From NCBI GenBank assembly GCA_963575745.1, contig CAUYUJ010016368.1, forward strand, positions 1 to 64,000: a stretch of 64,000 nt of DNA, in the 5' to 3' direction. The stretch comes from Prorocentrum cordatum. Its lineage: Eukaryota; Sar; Dinophyceae; Prorocentrales; Prorocentraceae. Both the position numbers and the translations under genes were made by a program. Under the pieces are notes generated by a model that ran no database searches, was not told where the DNA came from, and saw only the letters and a list, made by a program, of their open reading frames with translations. Position 1 is the first letter of the stretch; each line of letters opens with the position of its first letter. This document shows positions 9,951 to 20,059 of this stretch, one piece after another.

Positions 9951-10275
9951 AATCCGTCAGGAATCCCTCCGGAATCCCACTCGAATCCTCAAGAATCTTT
10001 TTGGAATCCCTCAGGATTCCCTTCGGCATCCGTCAGAGTTTCCTTCGGCATCCATCAGAGTTCCTTGAGAAATACTCCAGGATTGTTCAGGAATCTTCAA
10101 GGAATCGTCAGGACATGCCTAGCAATCCAACAGGAATCTTCAAGAATCCTTTCTAAGAATCTGTCAGGAATCCTCGAGGATCCTTCAGGAATCTTCAAGA
10201 ATTTTCTAGAAACCTTCAAAACTCAAGAATCTCCTAGAATCCTTCGGGAATCCTCCAGAGTCCAGCGGAGTCCTC
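9950..10275. repeat. GAATCC-type minisatellite
   Basis: About 30 degenerate units of 9-12 bases of the type GAATCCNTCAG or GGAATCTTCAA. A second, shorter array of similar units (GGAATCCCAAG) is at 37255-37395. Confidence 0.8.
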
Positions 10276-10429
10276 CACGCGCTGGGAAGCTGAAGCAAGC
10301 TTCCCTGGTTGTAATCCGGCGTTCGCCATGTAGGATTACAGAAGGAATCCTGCACGTTGCGATGAGTCCGTCTCCAGTGGATGTCGTCGGGCCGAAGTGG
10401 TTCGTGAACGGTCCAAAGTGGTCGTCGAA

Positions 10430-10775
10430 TCGGTTTTCTTCTCTATGGGGCGCCTCCTGGGGCGCTTTGGCGGCCTCTTGGGCCGTGTTTGGGCCATCTT
10501 GGTTGGAACGATCATTGGGCGTCTCGAGGCCATCCTGGACCGTCTCGAGGGCCTCTAGGGGCCCTCCTGGCCCGTCAGGAGGCTCTCTTGGGCCCAAAGA
10601 AATCGTGCGGCCAATTGCCGGGAACCCCAGGGGAACCGCACCAAGCCCAGGGATGTTTGAAAATTTGGGGTCAAGCCCCTAGTTGACTCCTCATGAGAAC
10701 TGAGGCTCAGAGGATTGGGCACAGGACCTGAGAACACGCCCACCTCGTGCCCAGCGGCACGGTGGCGGATTTACC
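10430..10775 (+). repeat. Dispersed CTTGGG-type repeat, copy 2
   Basis: Same organisation as 120-605: units such as GGCCTCTTGGGCCGT, a GGCCCAAAGAAATCGTGCGG block and the tail AGGATTGGGCACAGGACC to GGCACGGTGGCGGAT. Confidence 0.6.
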
Positions 10776-11830
10776 ACAAATTCCGATGTGTATCTATTTT
10801 CTTCATTTCTGCAACAAATGAACATAGGTGCCGACCCGAGAACATATCTTTAACACATGGGTATAATGCTTGTTGTAAGTGTGTGATCGGCAAAACAAGC
10901 GAAACATTGGCAAATGACAGGCGACGAACCGGCGCCAATTCCACGCCGACCTTGCAAGCCTATTTTTCTTACCTGTTTCAGATAGCCTCGAGAAAAAACT
11001 CCGGGGGCGACCGGGGAAGCGCATATTTGTTTCACCTGTTTCTCGCCTACTTTCGGCGGCGAGCCCAGGGGGGACGTGAAGAGGCGGGCCTGCTCAGAAG
11101 GCTCGGAAGGCCCCCGGCCTTCCGAGAGAAGTTTTCTGAGCCTTCCCCGAAGACACAGACTTCTCGGAGGGCCAGAGGGCTTTGAGAAGTCCCGCCGCCT
11201 TCTCTGAGAGGTCCTTCTCCTTCTCGCTTCCCCCCCTCGCTCGCCGCCAACACCCGCCCGGGCCAGGCCGGGGGCAGACCCAGAGCCGGGCGGGCAAAGA
11301 GCGGAGCCAGGACCGGGCCTGGTTGCCGAGCCGAGCCGGCCCTCTGTGGGGTCGGCCGCAGGCTGGGCGTGGAGCGCGCTGGTGCCGCGGGCACCCGTCT
11401 CGGGCCAGCCGGGCCAGGGTTGTAGCCGAGCCCGGCCCAGGCAGATGCGAAGTCGGGGCGCGGGGCCGGCGTGGAGGCGGCGCAGGGTCTGGTGCCAGAA
11501 ATGGCCCATGCAGGGACTGTCGGGTGTTGCTGGAAGTGCCCCTAGCCCAAGGTGCCTCCAGGATATCCAGGGAGGCTTCCACGGCATCCAAAGCACCCCT
11601 CACGAGGCCCAGAGGGTCCCCAGATCTCAGGAATCGAACGAAAAGCTGGGAGCACCTTGGGGCAGGGGCACCTCTAGCAACCCCCGAGACTGGGGCTGGG
11701 CTGGGGCGTTCATTTTTTCCCCACGAGCGCGACCGCCCTAGCACTGCCCGCGTTGCAATCGCTTTGGCGCCCTCGACGCTAATACGGGCTGGGAGGAGCG
11801 ACGCCGTCCGCGCGCAAGGCAGACTTGCGA
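10776..11830. other. No supported gene
   Basis: GC-rich stretch with overlapping frames of up to 320 codons on both strands and no recognisable domain. At 11085-11210 GGAAGGC/GCCTTCC and AGAAGTTTTCTGAG strings could form hairpins and faintly recall the GGGGA foldback family. Confidence 0.35.
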
Positions 11831-11831
11831 G

Positions 11832-11962
11832 GTCCCCGGGGCGAGTCATTTTTGGAGCGGGGCGCGCGCAATTGCTTCGCGTGCCCCATGCGCGGCGCCT
11901 CGTTGTTCCAGCGACTGGTGGACGAGATCTGCATCGACGAGCTCCGATTCTTCATCGGCTCT
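11832..11962 (+). CDS. PUF gene, candidate exon with second repeat
   Basis: The plus frame reads GARNCFACPMRG, then ASLFQRLVDEICIDEL and RFFIGS. GASLFQRLVDE fits the G-x-x-V-x-Q-x-L-x-E core of PUF helix 2 and CPMRGA the end of helix 1. Possible acceptors are AG at 11830-11831 (phase 1) and at 11856-11857 (phase 0). Right-end donors near 11957 (GC) or 11963 (GT) are possible, and a CAG|GTAGGA sits at 11998. About 9-11 residues expected before the 24.8-kb exon are missing, so a mini-exon is probably undetected. Confidence 0.5.
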
Positions 11963-12163
11963 GTTCAGCTTCCTTTCTTTTCGGGGGGCTGTCCACAGGT
12001 AGGAGCATCACGAGGGGAAGAGGTCGAGGCTCTGGGTTCGGAGTTTTTTTTGTTTGTTTGCCTTTTCGGCCTCTGACGGCCGCACTCCGGCCCTGGGACC
12101 GTCAAGAACGGATCTTCTCTGCTGTGAACGCTTGCACCAGATAGACCCTGGGAGGGGCCTGGA

Positions 12164-12360
12164 GTTATGATGTTCCAACCTACTTTAGCCTTCACCACCA
12201 GAAAGAATTTCGAGCGCGCAAACAGTACCGACACTCGAGGGTTTTCACGTGTCGGGCCCGGGGAGACACTCGTCCGACACTGTTTCGATACTCTTTCGAC
12301 ACTTTTCCGGGTGCTCGAAATTAATTCTGGGATGCGGTCCTAAGTGCGATGGGAGCAACA
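12164..12360. repeat. Dispersed repeat, GACACTGTTTCGAC family, copy 1
   Basis: TTATGATGTTCCAACCTACT, TTTAGCC, ACCAGAAAG, ATTTCGAG, then GTGTCGGGCC, GGGAGACACT, CGACACTGTTTCGATAC and GGTGCTCGAAATTA. The same blocks in the same order are at 52210-52412. Confidence 0.75.
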
Positions 12361-12539
12361 GAAGCCTGGAGACAGATTTTAAACGAATTTGGTGCCATCC
12401 CCCTCTTAACCGATTTCCTCGGGCCTCAACCAGCTCAGACCCCCTGGCCGCCTCCAAACCGAGAGCTCGGATGCGACAGCGTCGGCCCACGGCATCGAAC
12501 TCCTGGCAACAGGGGGAACCTGGGGTCCCAGTAAAGCGG

Positions 12540-12938
12540 AACTCATGGCGGCACTTCCACAGGATCGACCAACATACAACCCTCGCCGAACACGCGTACC
12601 AGATCGTCGAGGGGTCTCAGCAGAAGGCGCTCACCGATTTGATGTTTATGCCTGCAGTTTCTTCCCGCCACGGGCAAGAGGATTTTTGGTTGGAGTCGGC
12701 GTGTCGCTATCAATTGTTCGTGTGTTCCCTCATCGGCTCCATCATCGATGGGCTCACAGCCGTCCTCGCGGTGGTTTGGAACTCGCTCATGCATGCCATC
12801 CATGGCAACGGACCCGTATACTTGTGCATCGTTTCTGATAGTGATTCTAGTTGTGGTGACGACGCTGTTTTGTTTGTTTGCGAACTCCCCGATGGCGCAC
12901 CGCAGCTCACCGAGGTCGAAGAGCAAAACTCGCCAGGG
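12540..12938. other. Downstream flank of the retroposed gene
   Basis: Minus-strand 3' flank of the SL-bearing gene. It carries open frames on both strands (minus 12543-12926, 127 codons; plus to 12986). The plus frame has a protein-like mix including FVCSLIGSIIDGLTAVLAVV, a possible hydrophobic segment, but no domain I know. It could be the 3' untranslated region of the minus gene or part of another plus-strand gene. Confidence 0.3.
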
Positions 12939-14549
12939 TCAGCGGCGACCCGTGGCCCGACGATAGCGATCAAAGGCCCTCTTTGAGACCCAGCCGCCCT
13001 GATCGTCGACCTCGCCATTTATCCAAGCCTCACTCATGGTTAGACGGGCCTCGCGGACGCCACGCAGCCAGGCCAGCCCCGCTCGACGCTCGGCCGCCGT
13101 GGCGGGCGTCGGACTGTCCGCCTCCGCCTCCATGCGCCAGCCTGGCCTCCGAAGGTCTCGGTCGAAGTCGGTGTCGTCGCAACTCGTCGCCATGTGCCGC
13201 TGCAGCACCTTGAGCCGCACCTTGCCGACGGACTCGGTGACCTCCTCCTTCGCCTCGTACTTCTCCAGCTGCCTGCCCTGGTGCCCCTTGGAGCGCAGCG
13301 CTCCGAGAGACTCCGAGAGCACGTCTCCGAAGCTCACCTGCTCCACGTTCTCCTCCAGCTGAATGCCCTGGTTCCCCAAGGAGCTCAGCGGGCCGAGGGG
13401 CTCCGAGAGAACGTCGCCGCCGTGCAGCGTGTCCAGCTCGTCGCCAAGAGCCTCGGGCGTGTCGAAGTCCTTCCCAAAAACCTCCTCGTCCTCCTGCTCC
13501 TGCGTCTGGCCGCCGATCTCCAGCACATGCTCCTGGCCGCCGACGTTCGGCGGAATTTCCATGATCTCCGCGTCGTCGCCGCGCGCGGCAGGCACGAACT
13601 CGGCCACGTTCTCCGAGACCACGTGCTCGCCCTCGACCTTCGGCACAATCCCAGGTCTGCCGCCAGCACTGCGGCCCACGCTCTCCAGCGCCACGGGCCA
13701 AAACTTGGGCCCCGACGTCAAGTCCGTCAGGACGCGGGCGTCCGCCTTCCTCTCCTTCTCGGCGAGGCAGAACTGGGCCCCCGCGGGTACGCTGAGCCCG
13801 CGCTTCCGCACAGCTACTGCCCATTGAGTGGGCACGCTCTCAGCCGCCGACCGCTGGGCAGGCAGGCGGCGGTACACGGCGCCCCCGCTCGGCGCCCGCG
13901 CCTGTCTCGGGTCGCGGCCTCCCGCACGCGCAGCGTGTGCAGCACGTCGGCTCCCAGGGAGCCCCACCGAGGGCGGACTCCCGAGGGCTCCCGCCGCGCC
14001 CAGCCGCGCGGGCCCCCGCCCGATGGAGCGACGAGGCCCTCGGCTGCGAGCGGCGAGTCGCCGGCCGCGCCCCTGCCGCTGCCACCGGTTGAGCTGCAGC
14101 ATCCCCGCCGTCGCGATGACCGCCGCAGGCACGGCGGCGCAGTGCAAGCCAGTGTTGCGGCGCGCCTTCATCACTGTCTCCGCCGCCTTGCCATCCAGCG
14201 GGCCCGCCAGGACGCCCTCCAAGATCGGCACCGCAAGAGCCAGCCTGGGCACCAGCTCCCCAGCCAGCGCCACGTCAGGCGCTGCGATGGTGCCCTGCGA
14301 CTCGGCCAACGCAACGGCCTGGTCCGCAGCGGCCTGGTGCCTTGCCCGCTCCACGTCGAGCCGATCCTCCAGTGACCTGACGGTGCTCTCCAGCTCCTCG
14401 ACGCGGCGGTAGGCGGCAGCCAGCCTGCCATCAGCTGCCTGCCGCGCAGCGGCCCGCCGCGCGCGCCGCACAGGCCAGAGAGAGCCCCCAGCCGCGGCCT
14501 TGTGCTGCTCCGCCGCCTCGAAAGCAGCCGTGCAGCTCGCCGCCGCCAT
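12939..14549 (-). CDS. Retroposed gene of unknown function behind a relict spliced leader
   Basis: A single open frame of 536 codons on the minus strand. The ATG at 14549-14547 is chosen because it lies 53 bases inside a relict SL at 14603-14623, as in a trans-spliced mRNA; the frame happens to stay open upstream to 15305. It ends at a TGA at 12941-12939. The protein starts Ala-rich with a probable coiled coil at about residues 42-84 (RRVEELESTVRSLEDRLDVE), has a short hydrophobic stretch at 138-152 (AAVPAAVIATAGMLQ), a basic Arg/Gly region at 155-235, an acidic region at 315-375 and a 30-residue tandem repeat at 379-408 and 409-438 (DVLSEPLGPLSSLGN, then DVLSESLGALRSKGH). No family recognised. 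Being intronless and SL-tagged, it is best explained by retroposition of a mature mRNA. A trans-spliced ORF of a LINE is an alternative. Confidence 0.65.
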   Translation of the reverse strand: MAAASCTAAFEAAEQHKAAAGGSLWPVRRARRAAARQAADGRLAAAYRRVEELESTVRSLEDRLDVERARHQAAADQAVALAESQGTIAAPDVALAGELVPRLALAVPILEGVLAGPLDGKAAETVMKARRNTGLHCAAVPAAVIATAGMLQLNRWQRQGRGRRLAARSRGPRRSIGRGPARLGAAGALGSPPSVGLPGSRRAAHAARAGGRDPRQARAPSGGAVYRRLPAQRSAAESVPTQWAVAVRKRGLSVPAGAQFCLAEKERKADARVLTDLTSGPKFWPVALESVGRSAGGRPGIVPKVEGEHVVSENVAEFVPAARGDDAEIMEIPPNVGGQEHVLEIGGQTQEQEDEEVFGKDFDTPEALGDELDTLHGGDVLSEPLGPLSSLGNQGIQLEENVEQVSFGDVLSESLGALRSKGHQGRQLEKYEAKEEVTESVGKVRLKVLQRHMATSCDDTDFDRDLRRPGWRMEAEADSPTPATAAERRAGLAWLRGVREARLTMSEAWINGEVDDQGGWVSKRAFDRYRRATGRR

Positions 14550-14602
14550 CTGCGCCCAGGACGCACGCCCTCGCGCGCGCCCGCGCGGCCGAGGGAGCAG
14601 CT

Positions 14603-14623
14603 CTTGAGCCAAAATGGCTACGG
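14603..14623 (-). other. Relict dinoflagellate spliced leader (DinoSL)
   Basis: The reverse complement starts CCGTAGCC and ends TTTTGGCTCAAG, matching all 21 invariant positions of the 22-base dinoflagellate SL; the variable first base is C here, where A, G or T is usual. No GT donor follows (AGCTGCTC instead), so this is not an SL RNA gene but the 5' end of a reverse-transcribed mature mRNA. It points into the 536-codon frame. Confidence 0.92.
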
Positions 14624-15129
14624 GGTGACGACGCTCGGGATCTCCCAGATCGTATGGCAAGATGTTGTTTCTCATGAGACTGGCCGGGCCCTCCTCAGTG
14701 GCCTGCGCCAACTTTCTCGTGAGGAAGCCCGCTTGCTGCAACTCTGCAGGCTGACTGCCATGGACTCGGGCGCCTCCGCCGCACGGTCGAGCCCGTGTGT
14801 GCGCGTGCTGTGCTGGCCTCAAGGGTTGGCTACGGCTGCCGCGCCTCCGCCTACGTCCGACGGCTTGGCTGCTGCTGTCCCAGACGGCGTCGGCCCAGCT
14901 GCAGCAGCGCCCGCGTTGGATGATGGCCTGGTCGAGGCCTGGGATTTGATGTGCCCATTCCTGGAGGCGTGCGCCGAACAGCACCAGCGTGGGCCCACCA
15001 GCACCACTGATCTTCGCCGCTGCTCTCCGCCGGAGGCGGCCACCTGCTGGCCCGGTGCTAGCGCCAGAGGCGGCCAATATCGTGAGGCGCCAACTTACGC
15101 GCGATTCGCGTGACGCTGAGGACGCCGTC

Positions 15130-15846
15130 ATGCTCGGCACTGGTGACCTAGAGTTGGACAACACGATGGAGCTTGACACCCCTACGGACGCTGACGTCGC
15201 CGAGGGCTCCGCCAACATGTTATCGGACCACTTGGAAATGGCACCGTCCGGCGGTACAACCCTGAGCAGGACGCGCACGGGCATCCTTTCTCTATATGCT
15301 GGCAATAGGCCCCCTGACCGGCTCGCCCGTTCTCACTGGGTGGTCGACCTGATCGATGAGATCGTCAGCGACTCGCTTTTGATTTTGAGAGACCGAGGCC
15401 CCTTGGAGTTCAGTGACCAGGGCCTCGCCAATATGGAGGCGGCCCAGGCCGCCTGGCTACGCTACCTGGATCCCCCCCCGTCGGGGCTTGGTCCTGGCAG
15501 TTCGGTTATTCAACAAGTATGTGTGGCAGTGGGCAATCCAGCCATTTCGATTGATGCCGCCGCAGTGGTGGATATGCACGTGCATGACACGTCTATGGGC
15601 ACAGACCTTTTACAGTGCAGTGTTTGTGCTTGCTTTCGCGTGCCCGCCGCAATGGCGGGCTGCTGCGGGCGATCGGGCTGTGCAGGCGACGCAGCTGCCT
15701 ATCCTTTCTTAACACCTGATGGCGCAATGCTATCTCCTCATGTGGCTGGCCGCAAGGATGCCTCTCGTGATTATGTTCATTCGGCGCCCTTGGCCCGGAC
15801 CTTGTCTGGGGCCCGCACTGGTGCCCGCTCGTCTGACTGTTCATGA
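15130..15846 (+). CDS. Hypothetical protein
   Basis: Open frame of 238 codons from ATG 15130; it is also open back to 14989. The start was chosen because the residues that follow (MLGTGDLELDNTMELDTPTD) look like a soluble acidic protein, whereas the upstream extension is Arg/Pro-rich. The middle holds HWVVDLIDEIVSDSLLILRD and the C-terminal third a Cys cluster (CSVCACF, then AGCCGRSGCAGD). No domain recognised. It lies divergently from the retroposed gene, in a PUF intron. It may be a retrotransposon ORF remnant or a single exon. Composition is the main support. Confidence 0.3.
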   Translation: MLGTGDLELDNTMELDTPTDADVAEGSANMLSDHLEMAPSGGTTLSRTRTGILSLYAGNRPPDRLARSHWVVDLIDEIVSDSLLILRDRGPLEFSDQGLANMEAAQAAWLRYLDPPPSGLGPGSSVIQQVCVAVGNPAISIDAAAVVDMHVHDTSMGTDLLQCSVCACFRVPAAMAGCCGRSGCAGDAAAYPFLTPDGAMLSPHVAGRKDASRDYVHSAPLARTLSGARTGARSSDCS

Positions 15847-15849
15847 ATG

Positions 15850-17185
15850 GTTATCGCCAGGCCGCTGTCACGCCAGGCTCCCTGGCTGGGCGGCGCCCTT
15901 ACCAAGGCGATGATGATCGACCGAAATACAAACGACGCCATCCCACGTACGGCCCTCCATGCTGCGCTACGGCCCATCGGGCGCCGCAGTGTACACCACG
16001 CAAAACCCACGCCAGATTTCTTGGTATACGCTAAGCCCCGTGTGGCCGCAGGTAGGGTGGTGTCGTTTGTCTTCTGGTCCACAGGAGGAGAAAAGTCGCC
16101 ACGGTGGGCCAGCTCAGGCCCACCTTGGGGACCAGGTCTTGGCGCGTACCTCCCGCCCAGGGCCAGGGGGCGATGTGCACCAGGGCCTGGCGCAGAGTGG
16201 GCCCGAGTTGGCCTGCAGTTGGTGCTGGCTCTGCTGGTCTGCCGGTGCTGGCGGCTGGCACGGGGGGGACGCATCTACAGCCATCGTGCTGGCAGAAGTG
16301 TTGAACGCAAACCATCGAGACTTTGCGCAGAAGACCGCTGAAAACCGCCAGACACCGCCAGAAAGCGCCGAAGACCGTCAGAAAATCGCCGAACTTCGGC
16401 CGAAAACCGCCGATGACGGCACAGGAACGATGGGCAACAAGGGGTCCACGGTCGAGCACGCAACAGAAGGAGCGCCGAATAAGAACGAGGGGGCTTTTCT
16501 GGCCACGGCGAGCCGCGGCCACGAGCATGTCCCCGACTTGGGCCTTCCTTTGGCGTCTTGACCGTGCTGGTACTGACGAGGGTGGCGCGGTCGGGACGGG
16601 CGGGGTTATGTGGGGTTCGATGGTCAGGGCTCGCGCGCAAGCTGACTTGAGGAGGGCTGCCAGGGCGGCTGCAGGGAGGCCTGGCTTTGAGAGTCGTTGG
16701 CGAGCGTCCGCGATTCAAACGAGATCCCTCTTCCCTCCCGCCCCCCATAGTCTTTTGTCCCTTCGCCTTCGCACACGGAAGCAGTCAGCCTGCCCACGGC
16801 TGTGACCTTTGAGCGCCAGGGTGCCGGTTGACTCTCAGCATGGAGAACGCCTTCCTCCTTCCCTCACGCTGCTTCCTTCGGACACGAGTCCGTGGACGCC
16901 CACTGACGAGATGGGGCGACCCATCTCCGTTGCGCCTTCGGGGCACGTCACCGCGCGCGCCCGTACTCAGCGTTCCTTCTCTGCCTCTATCCCTCCTTCA
17001 CCAAGCGCGTTCCACTACTCTCAAAGTGCCTACTCGCAAACGTCCGACAACAAAAACAACAGGTCTCACTCGATGCAATGAACTGTGATTCCACCGCGGT
17101 GGATCTGGGCCATTTGCGAGTAGTTACTTTGCGAGTAGTGGAACGCGGTTGTCCACTCCTGCTCCTCCCACATCTTCCCTCTCGC
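15850..17185. other. No supported gene; short GAAAACCGCC array
   Basis: At about 16325-16415 there is a degenerate 10-base array (CGCTGAAAACCGCCAGACACC and similar). A paired string TACTCGCAAACG at 17030 and TTGCGAGTAGT at 17115-17145 forms short inverted repeats, with GGAACGCG/CGCGTTCC outside. Frames here have no domain. Confidence 0.4.
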
Positions 17186-17187
17186 TC

Positions 17188-17396
17188 GGTAGCAAGTCAT
17201 GCGAGCCTGGTATATCTCAATTCTGTCTTTAGCGTCGGCTCGCGTCGATTAGCGTCTGGGAGTGGGTAACATAGTGCGGATTTAGCGTCGGCTAGCGCCG
17301 ACGTAGCATCGATTAGCGTCGATGTAGCGTCGATTAGCGTCGGTTCGCAAGAACCGACAAGATGGTATGGAAGGCTCCCATGAGTTGCCACCAAAC
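17188..17396. repeat. Dispersed TTAGCGTCGA repeat, copy 3
   Basis: GGTAGCAAGTCATGCGAGCC, internal array of TAGCGTCGATTAGCG units, end ACAAGATGGTATGGAAGGC and GAGTTGCCACC. Same order as at 6548 and 7302, about 10 kb away. Confidence 0.75.
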
Positions 17397-17399
17397 TCT

Positions 17400-18330
17400 C
17401 GCCGTGCCTTTCCATTGTTCCCTGGCCCCTCCCTTGAGGTCGACAAGATCTTCAGGGAGGCCCTTCCGGCCTCCGCGAGGCTCGCAGGCCCGACTCTCTC
17501 CCTCCCTCTTTGGCGACGCGGGAGAACTAGGAGGACTAGGGCGGAGTGTCCTCCAGAGAGGCGGAATGCGAGGAGGAGGAAGGAGGAGGAGGAGAAAAGA
17601 CCGCTTCAGCCACGTCGCTAAAGTCTGAACAACGTCAAGAGGAGGAGGAGAAGGAGAAGGAGGAGTATGAAGAGTTGTTTGTTTTATACGCTGGGTGGGC
17701 GGTGGGCTGTCAATCGCCAGCCGCGCCCAGCGTGCCATGCGCGCTTCTTTGGCCTGGTGTTCCTGGCCAGAAGTGATTGCACGTTCCGTTGTCCCACCCT
17801 CGACGTTCTGTCCGAGGAGGAGGGAGGAGGAGGAGGGAGCACGGGGCAGGGAGAGAAACGAGGCCAGAGGAGGAGGAGGAGGAAGGGGGGGAGGAGGAGG
17901 ACGGATGAGGGGCGGGATGGGACTTTTATGGCGCACCTAGGTGTCATACAGTCAGCCGTTCCCGTGAGACCAATGGTTACAGTGCTTGTGATCGAGAACA
18001 TTGTTATTGCCATCCAGAGCAAACTGGCTACAGTGAGATTCGAGTGGCGGGTGTGCCGTTCCAGGTCTCCTCGGAAAGTATCTGGATTCTTGTAGTGGGC
18101 TCTTCTCACAGTCGCCTTCAAACAAAACGCTTAGATTCGGCAAGAAGATTGGACACAATTCCAATGCAGTTTACAGCTTGTTGACTGCTAGTACAGTGTA
18201 TGCTTCGAGTCTGTGTTAGCGAGTTGCAGGCAGTGTCTAAGGTGCAGCCATGTTTGGCTTAGAGCCGCCTGCAGCGGTATTCTCCCCAAGCAGTGCTTGC
18301 AATTGGGCTTTCCTACTTTTGTTCTAAGGC
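17400..18330. other. No supported gene; two GGA-rich tracts
   Basis: GGAGGA-rich tracts at 17565-17600 and 17812-17905. Frames here are driven by these tracts. No domain or RNA gene seen. Confidence 0.4.
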
Positions 18331-18336
18331 ACTGGG

Positions 18337-18478
18337 CCGTGTGTTCGGTCTGGCGGTTATGTGGCCTGCGTCCCCTCCCCGTTGCCGCCTCGTCGCCGCC
18401 CATCGTCTTGGCCGTGTCTTCGGTCTGGCGGCTATGTTGCCGCCGTCGTCGCCCCGTCGCCGCCGTTGGATTGCACAA
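18337..18478. repeat. Two direct repeats of about 72 bases
   Basis: CCGTGTGTTCGGTCTGGCGG TTATGT and CCGTGTCTTCGGTCTGGCGG CTATGT start two copies that continue through CCCCGTTGCCGCC / CCCCGTCGCCGCC. Confidence 0.65.
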
Positions 18479-18640
18479 AATAGTTAGCACAACATAGATA
18501 GCACATCATAGATAGCGTCTTTTCGCTCGCAACATATACTGCTCTACATATATATATATATATATGTGTACACATATAGACACACACGCACTGCACAACA
18601 TAGATGGCGTCACACATAGAGAGAGCACAACATAGAGTCT
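18470..18640. repeat. GCACAACATAGATAG repeats with a TA core
   Basis: AGCACAACATAGATAGCACA, then a (TA)n run at about 18549-18565, then GCACAACATAGATGG and AGCACAACATAGAG. Same short-repeat style as at 2648, 21090 and 23590. Confidence 0.6.
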
Positions 18641-18939
18641 CCTTTCTAAGAAATAATAAACGACTCTACCCCTCCGGGATTTTCAATTCCCTTTTCCTAT
18701 TGCAATTCTGTACGCTTCGCGTATCCCCACCAGCCCATCTCACAGCAGCAACTCTTGCGAAGCATGCCGGCAGTCGTGTTTTTCAGGCGTGTGTCCGTTT
18801 GGCCCCGCATATCTCCCCTGTTCCTCCTTCCTCCCGCCTCCTTGTACATCCTCCTTGTGGGGGGAGCGGGAGAAGGACGAGGCGGAGGAGGAGGGAGAGA
18901 AAGCGCTCCTCGTGATTTGAGTCGTTTGGGGTTTCTCGT

Positions 18940-19318
18940 CCTGGTGTGAGTCGTTCGGGCCCTTCTTCCTGGTGTGAGTCGTTCGGGCTCTTCGTGGTGT
19001 GAGTCGTTCGGGCTCTTCGTCCTGGTGTGAGTCGTTCGGGCTTCTCGTGGTGTGAGTTGTTCGGGCCCCTCGTCCTGGTGTGAGTCGTTCGGGCCCCTCC
19101 TCCTGGTGTGACTCGTTCCGGCTCCTCGTGGTGTGAGTCGTTCGGGGCCCGCGTCGTGGTGTGAGTCGTTCGGGCTCCTCGTGGTGTGAGTCGTTCGGGC
19201 GCCTCGTCCTGGTGTGAGTCGTTCGGGCCCCTCCTTGTGGTGTGAGTCGTTCGGGCTCTTCGTGGTGTGAGTCGTTCGGGCCCCTCGTCCTGGTGTGAGT
19301 CGTTCGGGCTCCTCGTGG
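18940..19318. repeat. GTGTGAGTCGTTCGGGC minisatellite
   Basis: About 15 units with the constant core GGTGTGAGTCGTTCGGGC and a variable spacer, either CTCTTCGT or CCCCTCGTCCT, so units alternate between about 22 and 28-30 bases. In minus frames it gives Pro/Glu/Arg/Thr repeats. The unit length is not a constant multiple of three, which argues against coding. Confidence 0.9.
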
Positions 19319-19512
19319 GGCCTCTTGGGGGCCTCTTGGGGGGGCCTCTTGGGGGCCTCTTGGGGGCCTCTTGGGGCCTCTTGGGGCCTCTTGGGGGCCA
19401 CTTGGGGGCCTCTTGGGGGCCTCTTGGGGGCCTCTTGGGGGCCTCTTGGGGGCCTCTTGGGGGCCTCTTGGGGGCCTCTTGGGGCCATCTTGGGGCCATC
19501 TTGGGGCCTCTT
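19315..19512. repeat. GGCCTCTTGGGG 12-base tandem array
   Basis: About 16 units of GGCCTCTTGGGG(G), the purest version of the CTTGGG motif that is scattered over the whole window (120-480, 7650, 10440, 28430-28800, and inverted at 45420-47930). Confidence 0.95.
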
Positions 19513-19539
19513 GCGACCTCCTCAGAAGCGCAAGTGAGC

Positions 19540-19690
19540 GCTGCCCCCTGAGAAGGACAAAATGATCCCAAAACCTTCGTAAAATCAATGATTTTGCTAT
19601 GAAGGACGATGAGCGCTGCCCCTTCAGAAGCCCAAAATGGGCCCAAAACCCTAGTAAAATCAATGATTTTTGCTTCAAAGACGAGCTGAG
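19540..19690. repeat. Two copies of an AAAATCAATGATTTT unit
   Basis: GTAAAATCAATGATTTTGC at about 19578 and again at 19650, each preceded by CCAAAACC and GCGCTGCCCCYTSAGAAG. The inverted relative CGTTGATTTTCATTTG recurs in the 45.4-47.6 kb repeats. Confidence 0.6.
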
Positions 19691-20059
19691 GCACCAAACT
19701 CCCCCCCCCCCCTCGGGGCCAGAATCCTCGTGAAGGTCGTCGTTTTTTGGCCCTCCCAGACGTCGAAAAAGACCCCCCTGACGACCCGCGGAACTCCCTC
19801 TCCAGGTCCAGGGGGAGGGGGTAGGGGGAGGGGTAAACCCCTCCCCGAAGGGGAAGAAGGGGGGTTCAGGACAGAGAGAGCTCCCTAAACCACTCACGCC
19901 CAAAGGGCTGGTGGGATTTCCATATGACTCAGGCCCATTGCATATACATTCGTACCATCCCAGCCCAGCCGGTATCCCCCCCGCCATCATCTGCAACAAA
20001 TGCTATGCGCGCGCACTCGTTGATAAAAAACCATACGTTTTCAAACATCCCTTGCAACA

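Noticed and set aside
11085-11210. Possible foldback element with GGAAGGC/GCCTTCC
   Set aside because: Several short inverted pairs but no consistent terminal arms or second copy in the window.
13194-14375. 393-codon plus frame opposite the retroposed gene
   Set aside because: Antisense shadow of the SL-marked minus frame; Arg/Pro/His-rich composition typical of a GC-rich antisense frame.
14550-15305. Upstream extension of the retroposed frame on the minus strand
   Set aside because: The relict SL at 14603-14623 shows the mRNA began inside this stretch, so the open frame beyond it is chance.
18740-19999. 419-codon minus frame with Pro/Glu/Arg/Thr repeats
   Set aside because: Runs through two minisatellites with irregular unit lengths; no domain and no start context.
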